DNA of 59,764 nt, from NCBI GenBank assembly GCA_947169385.1, contig CAMVPR010000013.1:1-59764 (forward strand). Reading direction: 5' to 3'. Source of the DNA: an uncultured Lachnospiraceae bacterium. Its GTDB lineage: Bacteria; Bacillota; Clostridia; Lachnospirales; Lachnospiraceae. Each line of letters opens with the position of its first letter. Positions within the stretch are counted from its first letter, which is position 1. Shown here one piece after another: positions 28,273-37,950 of this stretch. The notes beneath the pieces were generated by a model that made no database searches, was not told where the DNA came from, and saw nothing but the letters and a program-made list of their open reading frames with translations. The position numbers were made by a program, and so were the translations under genes.

Positions 28273-30128
28273 AGATTATTCTGCGCAAACTGACTGTTAT
28301 AAAGGTCAGCATAGAACCCATTCTTCATAAGAAGCTCCTCATGGTTACCACTCTCAACAATATCTCCATCCTTCATAACAAGTATGATGTCAGCATCCTT
28401 AATCGTTGAAAGCCTGTGCGCAATAACAAAACTCGTCTTACCTTTGGTAAGGTTATACATACCTCGCTGAATTCTGGCCTCCGTCCTGGTATCGACACTC
28501 GAAGTCGCCTCGTCAAGAATTAGAATCGGTCTGTCAGCAAGAAACGCCCTTGCAATCGTAATAAGCTGCTTCTGTCCCTGCGAAACATTGCTGGCCTCTT
28601 CATTTAACACGAAGTCATATCCCTCAGGCAAGGTCGAAATAAAATGATGAGCGTGCGCTTTCTTAGCAGCAGCAATAACCTCTTCATCCGTCGCCTCTTT
28701 ACGTCCGAAGCGGATATTCTCCATAATCGTACCGTTAAAGAGCCATGCATCCTGTAACACCATTGAAAATGCTTTCCTAACGTCGCGCATATTGTAGTCC
28801 CTTACATCATTGCCGTCAATCTTAATAGCACCCTTGTTGACATCATAGAATCTCATCAAAAGCTTAACCATAGTGGTTTTGCCGGCACCGGTAGGTCCAA
28901 CAATCGCAACCGTCTGACCAACATTTACATTACTTGAGAAATCATGAATAATAATCTTGTCTTCATCATATCCGAATGCAACATGGTCAAATGATACCGC
29001 TCCGTCAACACCTTCAATCGACTTAGCGCCCTCAATAAGTTGAACCTCTTCCGCTTCATTCAAGAACTCAAATACTCTCTCCGCTGCCGCCGCCATCGAC
29101 TGCATTTGATTCATTACCTGAGCCATCTGCGTAATAGGTTGTGTAAACTGCTTAACATATTGAATAAACGCCTGAATATCACCAATAGTGATAGTCCCCT
29201 TAATCGCAAGCATACCGCCGGATATGGCAACACCCGCATATCCTAAGTTACCAACGAAATTCATAATAGGCATCATAAGTCCGGAATAAAACTGCGACTT
29301 AACCGCCGAGGTATATAATACCTTGTTGGTATCCTTAAAAGTCTTGATTGTATCTTCTTCCTTGTTAAAAGTCTTAATAATACTATGACCTGCAAATACC
29401 TCCTCAACCTGTCCGTTGATGTGGCCCAAATACTCCTGATGCTGCTTAAAATATTTCTGTGAATGCTTCATAATAATCGCAAGAAGCATACCTGAAACAG
29501 GAAGAATCACAATCGCAATAAGCGTCATAAGCGGCGAAATACTGAGCATCATAATTGTGATACCAATCAGCGTCGTAATAGCTGTAATCATAGTGGTAAC
29601 ACTCTGGTTAAGACTCATTCCGAGAGTATCAACATCATTGGTAATTCTTGAAAGCACTTCACCGTATGTACGACTCTCAAAGTATTTCATCGGCATGCGA
29701 TTAATCTTCTCTGTAATCTCTCTTCTCATGCGATAACAGAGTCTCTGCGTAACACCTGTCATAAGGAGTCCCTGTGCAAGCGTAAACAGTCCGCTCACCG
29801 CGTAAAGTCCCAGAGACAGAATAAGAATCTTGGCAATCTTGTCAAATGCTATCGCCCCGTTGCCACTAATCTTACTCATAAGTCCCGTAGCCAGCTCGGT
29901 TGTAGCCATACCCATAATCTTAGGACCAACAACAGTAAATACAGTGGAGAATGCCGCACATATCATTACTATAACGACTTTAACCTTGTCTTTACCGATA
30001 TACTTGAGCAGATCAGATATAGCACTCTTGAAATTCTTAGGTTTCTCGCCACCCATCATTCTTCCATGAGGGCCACCTCTCGGGCGCCTTTCGGTCACCT
30101 TCTTAAGATCTTCGTTATTCTCAGCCAT
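28269..30128 (-). CDS. Heterodimeric ABC exporter, catalytic subunit
   Basis: A 619-residue half transporter. A basic tail of about 30 residues is followed by six membrane helices (about 45-330) and an ATPase domain with Walker A GPTGAGKTT and Walker B LILDEATSSVD, with the catalytic Glu intact. The signature reads VSQGQ instead of LSGGQ, as expected when it completes the degenerate site of its partner. Substrates are likely drugs, lipids or peptides. TGATG joins it to the partner gene (1-base overlap), with GGAGGTGAG before the ATG. The TAG stop lies in a repeat (copy 4). Confidence 0.93.
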   Translation of the reverse strand: MAENNEDLKKVTERRPRGGPHGRMMGGEKPKNFKSAISDLLKYIGKDKVKVVIVMICAAFSTVFTVVGPKIMGMATTELATGLMSKISGNGAIAFDKIAKILILSLGLYAVSGLFTLAQGLLMTGVTQRLCYRMRREITEKINRMPMKYFESRTYGEVLSRITNDVDTLGMSLNQSVTTMITAITTLIGITIMMLSISPLMTLIAIVILPVSGMLLAIIMKHSQKYFKQHQEYLGHINGQVEEVFAGHSIIKTFNKEEDTIKTFKDTNKVLYTSAVKSQFYSGLMMPIMNFVGNLGYAGVAISGGMLAIKGTITIGDIQAFIQYVKQFTQPITQMAQVMNQMQSMAAAAERVFEFLNEAEEVQLIEGAKSIEGVDGAVSFDHVAFGYDEDKIIIHDFSSNVNVGQTVAIVGPTGAGKTTMVKLLMRFYDVNKGAIKIDGNDVRDYNMRDVRKAFSMVLQDAWLFNGTIMENIRFGRKEATDEEVIAAAKKAHAHHFISTLPEGYDFVLNEEASNVSQGQKQLITIARAFLADRPILILDEATSSVDTRTEARIQRGMYNLTKGKTSFVIAHRLSTIKDADIILVMKDGDIVESGNHEELLMKNGFYADLYNSQFAQNNL

Positions 30129-32275
30129 CAGCCCTCACCTCCTAACAGAGTGCCATTAAGTTCTTCCTCTGAAAGTTGTGATTTGGCTATCTCTAAATAT
30201 TCTTCGCAAGACTTAAGAAGCTCTTTATGAGTCCCCTTACCTACAATCTTGCCCTCATCAAGCACGAGAATCTGGTCTGCACTTAATATCGTACTGATTC
30301 TCTGCGCAACTATTATAACTGTACTGTCCTTAGACTTGTCGGCCAACGCCTTTCTAAGTTTGGCATCAGTCTTCATATCAAGAGCCGAAAAACTATCATC
30401 AAACACATAAATCTTAGGATTCTTCGCTATGGCTCTTGCTATCGATAGACGCTGTTTTTGTCCTCCTGAAACATTGCTTCCGCCTTGAGCGATATGACTC
30501 TCATACCCTTCACTCTTAGAGTCTATAAACTCCGTAGCCTGTGCAATATCAGCTGCATCTGTTATCTCATCTTCAGCGGCATCTTTGTTACCAAACCTTA
30601 GATTGCTGTCTATAGTTCCTGAGAAAAGCACAGCCTTCTGCGGAACGAATCCTATCTTATCTCTTAACTCACTCAGCCTAATATTCTTGATATCATCACC
30701 ATCTAATGTTATTGAGCCGCCCGTAACATCATACAATCTAGGAATAAGATTAACTAATGTAGACTTACCGCAACCTGTACTTCCTATTATCGCTGTCGTA
30801 GTTCCCGGCATCGCCTTAAAACTGATTCCGTCAAGCACGTCTTCATTTGCATTAGGATACTTAAAATGAACATCCTTATACTCTATAACACCCTTGACAT
30901 CGCCAATCTCTTTCGCGCTGTCGGCATCATAAATCGTGGTGTCAGTATTGATTACTTCCTCGATACGCTCAGCTGCAGCACCGGCTCTAGGAAGCACAAC
31001 AGACATCATCGAGAGCATCAGAAAGCTCATAATAATCTGAATCGAGTATGTCAAAAACGCAGTCATTGTGCCAACCTGCATGATACCTTCATCTATCTTG
31101 TGCGCCGCAACCCAGACAATCAGAATATTGACAGCGTACATAACAAGAAACATTCCGGGCATCATCAGCGACATAACTCTGTTGACAAAGAGCTGTGTCT
31201 TAGTGAGGTCGGTGTTGGCTATATCGAATTTGTCCTCAATCTCCTTCTCACGGCCAAAAGCCCTGATTACACTTATACCGGTAAGCATCTCCCTTGCAAC
31301 CAGGTTGATTCTGTCCACCTGTTTCTGAAGAAGCCTAAATCTCTTGTGTGTAACCGCAAGCAGTACAAGCACGAATCCAAATACCACAAGCACTGCAAGG
31401 AATATAGTCCATCCCATACCCGCCTTGACACGGCATACCATTATAACTCCGCCAACTCCGAGAATCGGCGCGTATAAAAGCATCCTCAAGAAAATGGTAC
31501 TCACCATCTGAACCTGCTGAATATCGTTGGTGTTCCTTGTGATAAGCGAAGCCGTAGAGAACTTATCCATCTCAACATTTGAAAATGATAAAACCTTGGT
31601 AAAAACCTTCTCCCTCAAGTCTCTTCCGATTCTACCTCCGACAATCGCAGAGAACAAAGACACAAGGATTACGGTGACACCGATTAGAAGTGCCATAACA
31701 ATCATTTTAAAACATGACCTCCAAAGATAATCAGTCTGTTTCTTGTCTATATCGACTCCCGCTTCTTTCTCGCACGAAGCCGCCCAGGCTATACCCATTG
31801 ACTTTAGTGTGTTCTCCCCGACGGTATCTGCCATCTTCTTATAACTTTCTCTAATCCTTAAAATGACGTCATCATTTAACATATCAGACGACATTCCGGC
31901 ACTAAACTTAGCTGCCTCTTCACTCGTCTCAGACTGGTAAACCAAAACTATAGGCAAGATAAGAGCTTCATCAAGCGAAGATAACTCCTCCTTACTCATA
32001 TCAACTCTCTTGTAGCAGTCACCGTCTTCAACATAGGAATCTTTAAATCTCTCCTTCTCCTCATCAAGCATTAAAAAAAGTGCCTTTTCGTATTCCTCTT
32101 TAACTATCTTCTCCGGAAGGATATGCTCTAATCCCTTATTCTGTATACCTGTATCGATGATATCAGAAGTATACTTAGGCAGCGCAAGATCACCATATGC
32201 CTGCGCTAAGAGTAAGATAGTAATCAGAATAACAAAAGGCCAATGCTTAAGAATATTCGAAAAAATGTATTTCAT
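30128..32275 (-). CDS. Heterodimeric ABC exporter, subunit with extracellular insertion
   Basis: A 715-residue half transporter. Between the first and second membrane helices there is an extra acidic segment of about 130 residues (roughly 45-185). The other helices end near residue 440. The ATPase has Walker A GSTGCGKST and a canonical VSGGQKQR signature, but Walker B is YVFDDSFSALD, with Asp in place of the catalytic Glu. This marks the non-hydrolysing site of BmrC/TM287-type heterodimers. AAAGGA lies before the ATG at 32275, which is 3 bases after the SDR gene stop. Confidence 0.92.
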   Translation of the reverse strand: MKYIFSNILKHWPFVILITILLLAQAYGDLALPKYTSDIIDTGIQNKGLEHILPEKIVKEEYEKALFLMLDEEKERFKDSYVEDGDCYKRVDMSKEELSSLDEALILPIVLVYQSETSEEAAKFSAGMSSDMLNDDVILRIRESYKKMADTVGENTLKSMGIAWAASCEKEAGVDIDKKQTDYLWRSCFKMIVMALLIGVTVILVSLFSAIVGGRIGRDLREKVFTKVLSFSNVEMDKFSTASLITRNTNDIQQVQMVSTIFLRMLLYAPILGVGGVIMVCRVKAGMGWTIFLAVLVVFGFVLVLLAVTHKRFRLLQKQVDRINLVAREMLTGISVIRAFGREKEIEDKFDIANTDLTKTQLFVNRVMSLMMPGMFLVMYAVNILIVWVAAHKIDEGIMQVGTMTAFLTYSIQIIMSFLMLSMMSVVLPRAGAAAERIEEVINTDTTIYDADSAKEIGDVKGVIEYKDVHFKYPNANEDVLDGISFKAMPGTTTAIIGSTGCGKSTLVNLIPRLYDVTGGSITLDGDDIKNIRLSELRDKIGFVPQKAVLFSGTIDSNLRFGNKDAAEDEITDAADIAQATEFIDSKSEGYESHIAQGGSNVSGGQKQRLSIARAIAKNPKIYVFDDSFSALDMKTDAKLRKALADKSKDSTVIIVAQRISTILSADQILVLDEGKIVGKGTHKELLKSCEEYLEIAKSQLSEEELNGTLLGGEG

Positions 32276-32278
32276 AAG

Positions 32279-33100
32279 CTAATCCTTTCGTTCCATATAT
32301 ATCTTCTTGATAGCCTTTTCGACTACATTATCCGACATGTGCTTAATAAGCAGCATATAAAACTTATTAACCACACCCGGTGTAATCCTGTGTGGCGGAT
32401 TCTTCTTAGAAGCTAACCTTACAACCGCCTTTGCAAGTTTAGCAGGAGTCATTCCATTACTTTCATCCTTCTCCATTACCCCAATAGCGTGCTTAGTGTC
32501 ATCAGCGTACACAGACCCTGGTTCTACATACACTCGTCTTGAACTTGTGAAACCGGTGTTGGTATCGCCGGCATTGACAACAGTTGCCTTAATACCAAAC
32601 TTGCTCTCCTCGATTCTAAGGGAATCAACCAAAGCCTCAACAGCATACTTGCTTGCTGAATATGCGCTCTGCATAGGAATTGAGACTTTGCCCGCAACAG
32701 AACCGATTACAACCACAAGACCTCTATGCTTCTTGTGCATCTTAGGAATAACACACTTGAGCACCGAAAGTACTCCGATATAATTGACATCCATCTGCCT
32801 CTTAACAGCGTAGGTCGGAGTCTCCATAATCGAGCCACCAACTCCGTAGCCGGCTGCCAACACTACTATATCAATCTCAGGAATCTCTGATACTACCTCA
32901 CATACTCTCTCTTCGTCTGTCACATCCATCTTGACAAACTTGATATATCCGCCATTCCTGTACTTTCTTATACCTTCCTTACAATGCCTTGACACTCCCA
33001 CAACATGGCATCCTTCTTTGGCAAATGCAATAGCAATCGCCTTACCTATGCCGCTACTTGCTCCTGTAACAAACACATCCTTACCGTAGTAGTTCTTCAT
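32279..33100 (-). CDS. Short-chain dehydrogenase/reductase
   Basis: A 273-residue SDR of the classical type. The cofactor motif is TGASSGIG (residues about 12-19), the NAG-like segment is VLAAGYGVGG, the catalytic Ser lies in VIGSVAGKVS, and YSASK carries the catalytic Tyr and Lys. A C-terminal extension of 50 residues is basic and hydrophobic, as in lipid- or membrane-associated SDRs. The ATG at 33100 is used because GGGGGA precedes it; the TTG six bases upstream is less likely. It starts 2 bases after the GGDEF gene stop. The substrate is unknown. Confidence 0.88.
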   Translation of the reverse strand: MKNYYGKDVFVTGASSGIGKAIAIAFAKEGCHVVGVSRHCKEGIRKYRNGGYIKFVKMDVTDEERVCEVVSEIPEIDIVVLAAGYGVGGSIMETPTYAVKRQMDVNYIGVLSVLKCVIPKMHKKHRGLVVVIGSVAGKVSIPMQSAYSASKYAVEALVDSLRIEESKFGIKATVVNAGDTNTGFTSSRRVYVEPGSVYADDTKHAIGVMEKDESNGMTPAKLAKAVVRLASKKNPPHRITPGVVNKFYMLLIKHMSDNVVEKAIKKIYMERKD

Positions 33101-33102
33101 AA

Positions 33103-34218
33103 TCAAAGTCCCCCTTGCATGACAAATACCCTGTTTCTACCGGTCTCTTTGGCATCATATAACAACTCGTCCGCTGCCGACATAAGAAGGGTAACATTCT
33201 CATAACCGTAAGCAGGCACAACGCCTCCACTTATCGTCACCCTGACATCAGGACACTCTTCCCACCTCAACTCACCTATCTTAACACGCACTTCATCAAT
33301 CCTATTAGACGCCTCCGATAGAGTTGAACCTCTAAGAACCAATGCGAACTCCTCACCGCCATATCTTGCAGCTATCTCGCCCGATTCTTCATCAACAGCT
33401 GCACTTAACACACCTGCAACCTCTCTTAACACCTTGTCTCCAAAGAGATGCCCATAAGTATCATTAAGCACTTTAAAATGATCTATATCCATCATGACAA
33501 CTGTGTAATCAGGCTCAGTAAACAAGTCCGCATCTTCTAATTGGTTAAAAAGCTCTCTCCTGTTATAGAGTCTCGTAAGCTCATCCTTCTTAGACAAATC
33601 ATCCAACTTAGCTAAAAGCTCTTCTCTAATATCTCTCTGCTTAACATATGCCTTAAGCATCATCACTACAGCAGAGAACAAGAATACTCCAACAAGAAAA
33701 AATGATGCCACTGCGTCAACGATTCTGCCCTTTAAATCTAGTGATGTCAATATGTTGGTGTGATATTGAAACCACGGTTTCGCACCCTCCATATAATTAT
33801 ATGAAAGCATAATGCTTCCCAAATGAACTGTCATCGAAACGGCAAAACACACAATCCTAGCTCTTCCTGTCAAAAGAGGCGCAATGATAAACAGACCACA
33901 TATCATATATAAAGGCATTCCCGAATCGATTCCACCACATGCGAAGAAGGTTACAGGCATCATAAAACAATTGATGACATAGCACAGCATTATCTTAGAC
34001 AGATATTCAAGCTTCAACACATAATTGGTAAACATAACAATCAATACCAGAACACCGCACATAAGCGTAGACATGGTGGCTAAGAGACCAATTCCTTCAA
34101 AATAAGTGGTAATTGTTGAGATAATTGATACAGTTAGCCCGACGAACAATATAACATTAAAGGCCTTGCTCTCTATTGATTCATTGCTGTTTAGAAATGA
34201 TTTAATCCACTTTATCAT
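33103..34218 (-). CDS. Membrane diguanylate cyclase (GGDEF)
   Basis: A 371-residue protein with six membrane helices in the first 200 residues, forming a sensor of the MASE type in general plan. A GGDEF domain (about 210-371) follows, with signature RYGGEEF and substrate residues in MDIDHFKVLNDTYGH. It should make cyclic di-GMP. The inhibitory RxxD site before the signature is replaced by ESGE, so product inhibition is probably absent. It is first in a four-gene series with the SDR and the two ABC exporter subunits. Confidence 0.92.
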   Translation of the reverse strand: MIKWIKSFLNSNESIESKAFNVILFVGLTVSIISTITTYFEGIGLLATMSTLMCGVLVLIVMFTNYVLKLEYLSKIMLCYVINCFMMPVTFFACGGIDSGMPLYMICGLFIIAPLLTGRARIVCFAVSMTVHLGSIMLSYNYMEGAKPWFQYHTNILTSLDLKGRIVDAVASFFLVGVFLFSAVVMMLKAYVKQRDIREELLAKLDDLSKKDELTRLYNRRELFNQLEDADLFTEPDYTVVMMDIDHFKVLNDTYGHLFGDKVLREVAGVLSAAVDEESGEIAARYGGEEFALVLRGSTLSEASNRIDEVRVKIGELRWEECPDVRVTISGGVVPAYGYENVTLLMSAADELLYDAKETGRNRVFVMQGGL

Positions 34219-34293
34219 ATCAACCCGAACCTTTCCTTAGTTAAGTACACCTTATTACATTCTACTGTTGAGAAGAATTGATGTCAACAAGAA

Positions 34294-34325
34294 GATGTGC
34301 CATCCAAAACCTAAGATGACACATC
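34294..34325 (-). terminator. Hairpin after the second chemoreceptor gene
   Basis: GATGTGCCATC and GATGACACATC pair over 11 positions with one wobble around a 10-base loop. Only a partial T run (TTCTTGTT) follows on the minus strand, so termination is probable but not strong. Confidence 0.45.
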
Positions 34326-34350
34326 ATAAACACACATTATTACTGTATTG

Positions 34351-36051
34351 TTAGTACTTAAAGCGATTAAACTCTTCATGCATTGATCTGACTTCAGTGA
34401 CATTATCATCAGCTATATCGCTCATCCTGTCGTTCTCTGTCTTGATATCCATACTCAACGTATGAACCCCGTTAATCTCGTCCGTAGCAGCTACGATAAC
34501 AGTCTCCATCCCGGAAAGTTGAACATCCACATCGCTTATGGTTGAATTGATAACCTCGGTTATCTCACATACATGCTTAAGAATCTCTGCCATTCTTGAC
34601 ATGTTGGTACTGTATTCCTGACCCATCTTAGCGAATTCACCGTAATCATTCATTACGTTCTCACTCATAAACTCTGTCATTCTATTGACATTATTAGCGA
34701 GATTGGCAACTGCCTCCTTAACCTGCTGGTTAATGGTCTGAATATTCATTACCAAAGTACTAATCTGGTTACTAAGCTGTCCTACGTTATCTGCAATAAT
34801 GTTAAATCCCTGACCCGCAGCACCTGCTCTTGCAGCCTCCGTATGTGCATTGAGCGCTAATATCTTGGTGGTCTTGGCTACCTTTAGAATCTGATCTGTA
34901 ATCTCGTCAATCCTCTCAACAGCCTTGGTCTCCTCTAAAGCAATCTGAAGATCATCATCGAGCTTCCTGATGATATCGGCTGTCTTATCTCCGACTTCAA
35001 CTATCTCCTCGTGTCTTCTGTCCGCGTCAAGACTTACCTTACTTGCATTCTCACTCCTGTCTCTCGCTCTCTCGTCAAGATTCTTGACTGCAGCGGTTAC
35101 AGAGCTTAAGTGATCCATAATCACACCGGTCGTAGCCGATGTCTCTTGCATCTGAGCCGCAAGTGACTGAAGCGACATCGTAATATTGGAAATATTAGCC
35201 GCATTGTCATCAGACATTGAGCTGACATTGCCTGAAGATGTCTCAATCTCTTCTACAGAGTGTGCAAATGCTTCAAACACGCTTCTTATATTCTCAATGA
35301 AAATATTAAATTCTCCTGCAATCTCCTCAAGCTCATCCTTACTTGTAATATCGAGCTTTCTTGTAAGATCTCCCTCTCCTGAGTTGAGCTCTTTAACCTT
35401 GTTATAGAATCTCTCAAGGTTCCTGCCGAGGCTAAGACTAAAGATAAATGCCAGAAGCATTGATATTACAACCGCAATTAATACAATCACTGTTATCTCA
35501 TGTCTTATGGACTTCATATCCTCTTCTATTGAAGTAACCGGGATATCAACTCCGACAATACCTACTACCTCAGAACCATTCCTTATAGGAGCATAAGCAC
35601 TGTAATAGCTTCCCCACTCGTCTGTCGTAACCTCGGAGTCACAACATACCTCGCCATCAAATGCGGGCTGCATATCTTCAAGCCATTCGTACTCTTCGCC
35701 GTAATCAGCCGGATCCTCCTCGTCTGTATCCACGATGAAACAAAGCTTATCACCGTCTTTAGCCATAGAGTAAATGTAATCGATAGTATCCGCATCCTTG
35801 TATTTAGAAAGAATATCATATACAGTACTAAACGCTTCACATTCAGCGCTGTCAATCGATGCAAATATCTCTCCATCGACTTCATTTGCAGCAACCGTAA
35901 CGAGAGCCATAGCGTTCTCCTTACTGTGCTCAATCATAGAGCCCTTAAAAGACATGTATACAATAATTCCAACAACAATACTGCAAATAGCCGCTATCAA
36001 CGCTATCGCAAGCATAATCTTAGTCTTAATCTTTATACTCTTTGTACGCAT
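34351..36051 (-). CDS. Methyl-accepting chemotaxis protein with Cache-type sensor
   Basis: A 566-residue receptor with the same plan as the one at 7433: signal anchor (residues 13-33), Cache-like outside domain containing TTDEWGSYYSAYAPIRNG, second helix (about 186-208), HAMP, and signalling domain with tip near 390-425 (KTTKILALNAHTEAARAG). The sensor shares the DEWG-S-YSP/API segment with the other receptor, so the two are paralogues that may bind related ligands. AAAGGAG lies before the ATG. It is a single gene. Confidence 0.93.
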   Translation of the reverse strand: MRTKSIKIKTKIMLAIALIAAICSIVVGIIVYMSFKGSMIEHSKENAMALVTVAANEVDGEIFASIDSAECEAFSTVYDILSKYKDADTIDYIYSMAKDGDKLCFIVDTDEEDPADYGEEYEWLEDMQPAFDGEVCCDSEVTTDEWGSYYSAYAPIRNGSEVVGIVGVDIPVTSIEEDMKSIRHEITVIVLIAVVISMLLAFIFSLSLGRNLERFYNKVKELNSGEGDLTRKLDITSKDELEEIAGEFNIFIENIRSVFEAFAHSVEEIETSSGNVSSMSDDNAANISNITMSLQSLAAQMQETSATTGVIMDHLSSVTAAVKNLDERARDRSENASKVSLDADRRHEEIVEVGDKTADIIRKLDDDLQIALEETKAVERIDEITDQILKVAKTTKILALNAHTEAARAGAAGQGFNIIADNVGQLSNQISTLVMNIQTINQQVKEAVANLANNVNRMTEFMSENVMNDYGEFAKMGQEYSTNMSRMAEILKHVCEITEVINSTISDVDVQLSGMETVIVAATDEINGVHTLSMDIKTENDRMSDIADDNVTEVRSMHEEFNRFKY

Positions 36052-36083
36052 ATTGATACTCCTTTTATATTTCTTAATTGTTC

Positions 36084-36116
36084 TAAGATCCTTCGTCTTA
36101 AAATCTCCTCAGGATA
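36084..36116. repeat. Family A repeat, shortened copy
   Basis: TAAGATCCTTCGTC and CTCCTCAGGAT remain from the left half of the family A element. They lie in the gap between the membrane protein and chemoreceptor genes. Confidence 0.55.
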
Positions 36117-36124
36117 AAAATACC

Positions 36125-36688
36125 TTACCTTATAACATTGGAAATTCTATAATCTATAACTCTCATAAAATACACATACGCCCTATCAAACACAAACATC
36201 ACCAGTTCAAGAACCAGTATCATTACCGGAATTCCGAATGCCAGATTAGACATAACAACCCGGTATGCCCCACTGAACTTATACATATCAAATCCCAACA
36301 AATAATAATTAATCAGCACAATAACACCTACTGACACATTATATACCAAAGCCTTGATAACCCATTCTTTAACAGGACCAAACGCCTTATATTCATTACT
36401 CTTCTTAAATTCAATGCACTCTTCAACAATGACATAGACTGCCATCGCCATGTAAGTCAACACATACATCTTCTGTGGCGCAAGAATAAACGATAATGTC
36501 ACAGAAGCTAATAAGAATAATATACCGTATTTAACCTTAAAATACCTCGTCACAATCCCACCCATAAATGACGCCAACGCCAACAAAAACAAGGTAGAGA
36601 TATCTATGTATCCTGCAACCGTCACAATTATTACGGCTAACGCCGTGGCCATTCCGGCAAATGCTACCGCTCTGCTCTTTAGAAGCAT
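36125..36688 (-). CDS. Membrane protein of unknown function
   Basis: A 187-residue protein, nearly all hydrophobic, with about five or six membrane helices (residues 8-28, 29-45, 50-70, 73-88, 108-132, 145-168). The compact helix-rich plan resembles substrate-binding S components of ECF transporters, but no family motif is certain. It overlaps the end of the DnaJ-like gene by 10 bases and uses the GGAGGTG inside that gene, so it is translated with it. It is the last gene of the FN3-DUF5685-DnaJ series. Confidence 0.7.
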   Translation of the reverse strand: MLLKSRAVAFAGMATALAVIIVTVAGYIDISTLFLLALASFMGGIVTRYFKVKYGILFLLASVTLSFILAPQKMYVLTYMAMAVYVIVEECIEFKKSNEYKAFGPVKEWVIKALVYNVSVGVIVLINYYLLGFDMYKFSGAYRVVMSNLAFGIPVMILVLELVMFVFDRAYVYFMRVIDYRISNVIR

Positions 36689-37119
36689 GTGCAGAGGTCA
36701 CCTCCTAAGCACTCACACATCGTATCCGCACACCAAAGCTTACAGCACATATCACAAGCATCATCACTGTTCATGCGCCTTGGGTCTCTTCCGTAACTTC
36801 TTCCGAAATTCATATATTGATTCTGATTGTACTGTCCCTGGAATCCCTGCTGACCGTAAGGATTGTAGGTCTGTCCGCCTGCATTTCCCGCAAAACCATT
36901 ATATGAACCGCTTGTAGAGTTGCCTCCATTCGCGCGCATATCCATAATCTCTTTATATGCTTCCTGAACTTCTTTAAACTTATCCTCAGCAAGGTCTGCT
37001 AATGGATTATCTGCGTAAGAATCAGGATGATACTTCTTGCTAAGCTCCCTGTACGCACGCTTAACCTCATCATCAGATGCATTACTTGAAATATTAAGAA
37101 CCCTATATGGATCGTTCAT
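36679..37119 (-). CDS. DnaJ-domain protein with cysteine-rich tail
   Basis: A 146-residue protein. An N-terminal J domain (residues 2-68) has the HPD motif in [11 protein letters not shown] flexible Gly/Asn/Gln/Tyr linker follows, and the tail has eight cysteines in its last 27 residues ([16 protein letters not shown], then CTCF). J domains stimulate Hsp70 ATPase. The tail is not a standard DnaJ zinc finger and may bind metal. The ATG at 37119 with AAGGAG is preferred over a longer reading. It begins 1 base after the DUF5685 gene stop. Confidence 0.85.
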   Translation of the reverse strand: MNDPYRVLNISSNASDDEVKRAYRELSKKYHPDSYADNPLADLAEDKFKEVQEAYKEIMDMRANGGNSTSGSYNGFAGNAGGQTYNPYGQQGFQGQYNQNQYMNFGRSYGRDPRRMNSDDACDMCCKLWCADTMCECLGGDLCTCF

Positions 37120-37120
37120 G

Positions 37121-37939
37121 TTATCTAGCTCCTTTATCCATTCTAATCTTGTCAAATCTATTCCATACACCAGCGTATATTATATTACCTAATATATCAC
37201 TATATTCTATACATGGCAATGCTTGATAAAACCTTGCCGCCTCTGATATCTCAGCCATAAGAAGCTTCTCTACATAAGAATCTATATCGCCTTCATAACC
37301 GATAAGCGGATTAAAGCACCCCTTATTGATATCCTCATCAAGGTCATCATACGCATCCATAATATATATATACCTTCCAAGATGATAACCTAATCCTTTT
37401 AAGTAATCAGAAAATACATCCTTCCTGTAATTAAAAAGCACCGTCATTATCTTGCCGAATGCATCTGCTAGCTCATCAATCGAAGGATTCGTACTCTCAA
37501 GCTTTAAGAACCGCTCGAATCCCTGCTTTATAAGCTCTGCCTTCTTAGGATATCTCTTTATCGCCTTCTTGAAATGAGAAGAATATAACTTACTTCCAAC
37601 ATAAGCCTTCTTAGAACCTTCATCGTTAAGATCATCAATAAAATGATAATAACTGAGAATTATATTCATATGTGCTGCATAGGAAGTAGCATCAGTTACT
37701 GTAACCTTGTGCTTCTTAGCAGGATGTACAATACACCTCTCCTCAGACTTCATAGCTTTCATGTCATATACAGAAGATAATAATACAATAAGAAATGTCA
37801 TATCATAGGTTAGAGTCACCTCACCTAAGATACCATAATTATCCTTCAAAATAGAACACAAACCGCAGTAAAAACTGCGGTAAGTGTCATAATCTTTAAT
37901 CTTTAGTTCCGGTTTTCTGATCTGAACATATCCGAACAA
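37121..37939 (-). CDS. DUF5685-like protein, TTG start
   Basis: A 272-residue helical protein beginning [17 protein letters not shown], with [14 protein letters not shown] and the acidic motif [15 protein letters not shown] recognise this as the DUF5685 type, common in Lachnospiraceae and often beside a DnaJ-like gene. The aspartate-rich helix recalls class I terpenoid-synthase-like folds, but the function is not known. The start is TTG at 37939, with AGGAG 8 bases upstream; no ATG fits. It lies between the FN3 and DnaJ genes, 11 bases after the former. Confidence 0.8.
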   Translation of the reverse strand: MFGYVQIRKPELKIKDYDTYRSFYCGLCSILKDNYGILGEVTLTYDMTFLIVLLSSVYDMKAMKSEERCIVHPAKKHKVTVTDATSYAAHMNIILSYYHFIDDLNDEGSKKAYVGSKLYSSHFKKAIKRYPKKAELIKQGFERFLKLESTNPSIDELADAFGKIMTVLFNYRKDVFSDYLKGLGYHLGRYIYIMDAYDDLDEDINKGCFNPLIGYEGDIDSYVEKLLMAEISEAARFYQALPCIEYSDILGNIIYAGVWNRFDKIRMDKGAR

Positions 37940-37950
37940 TTACATCGCTC

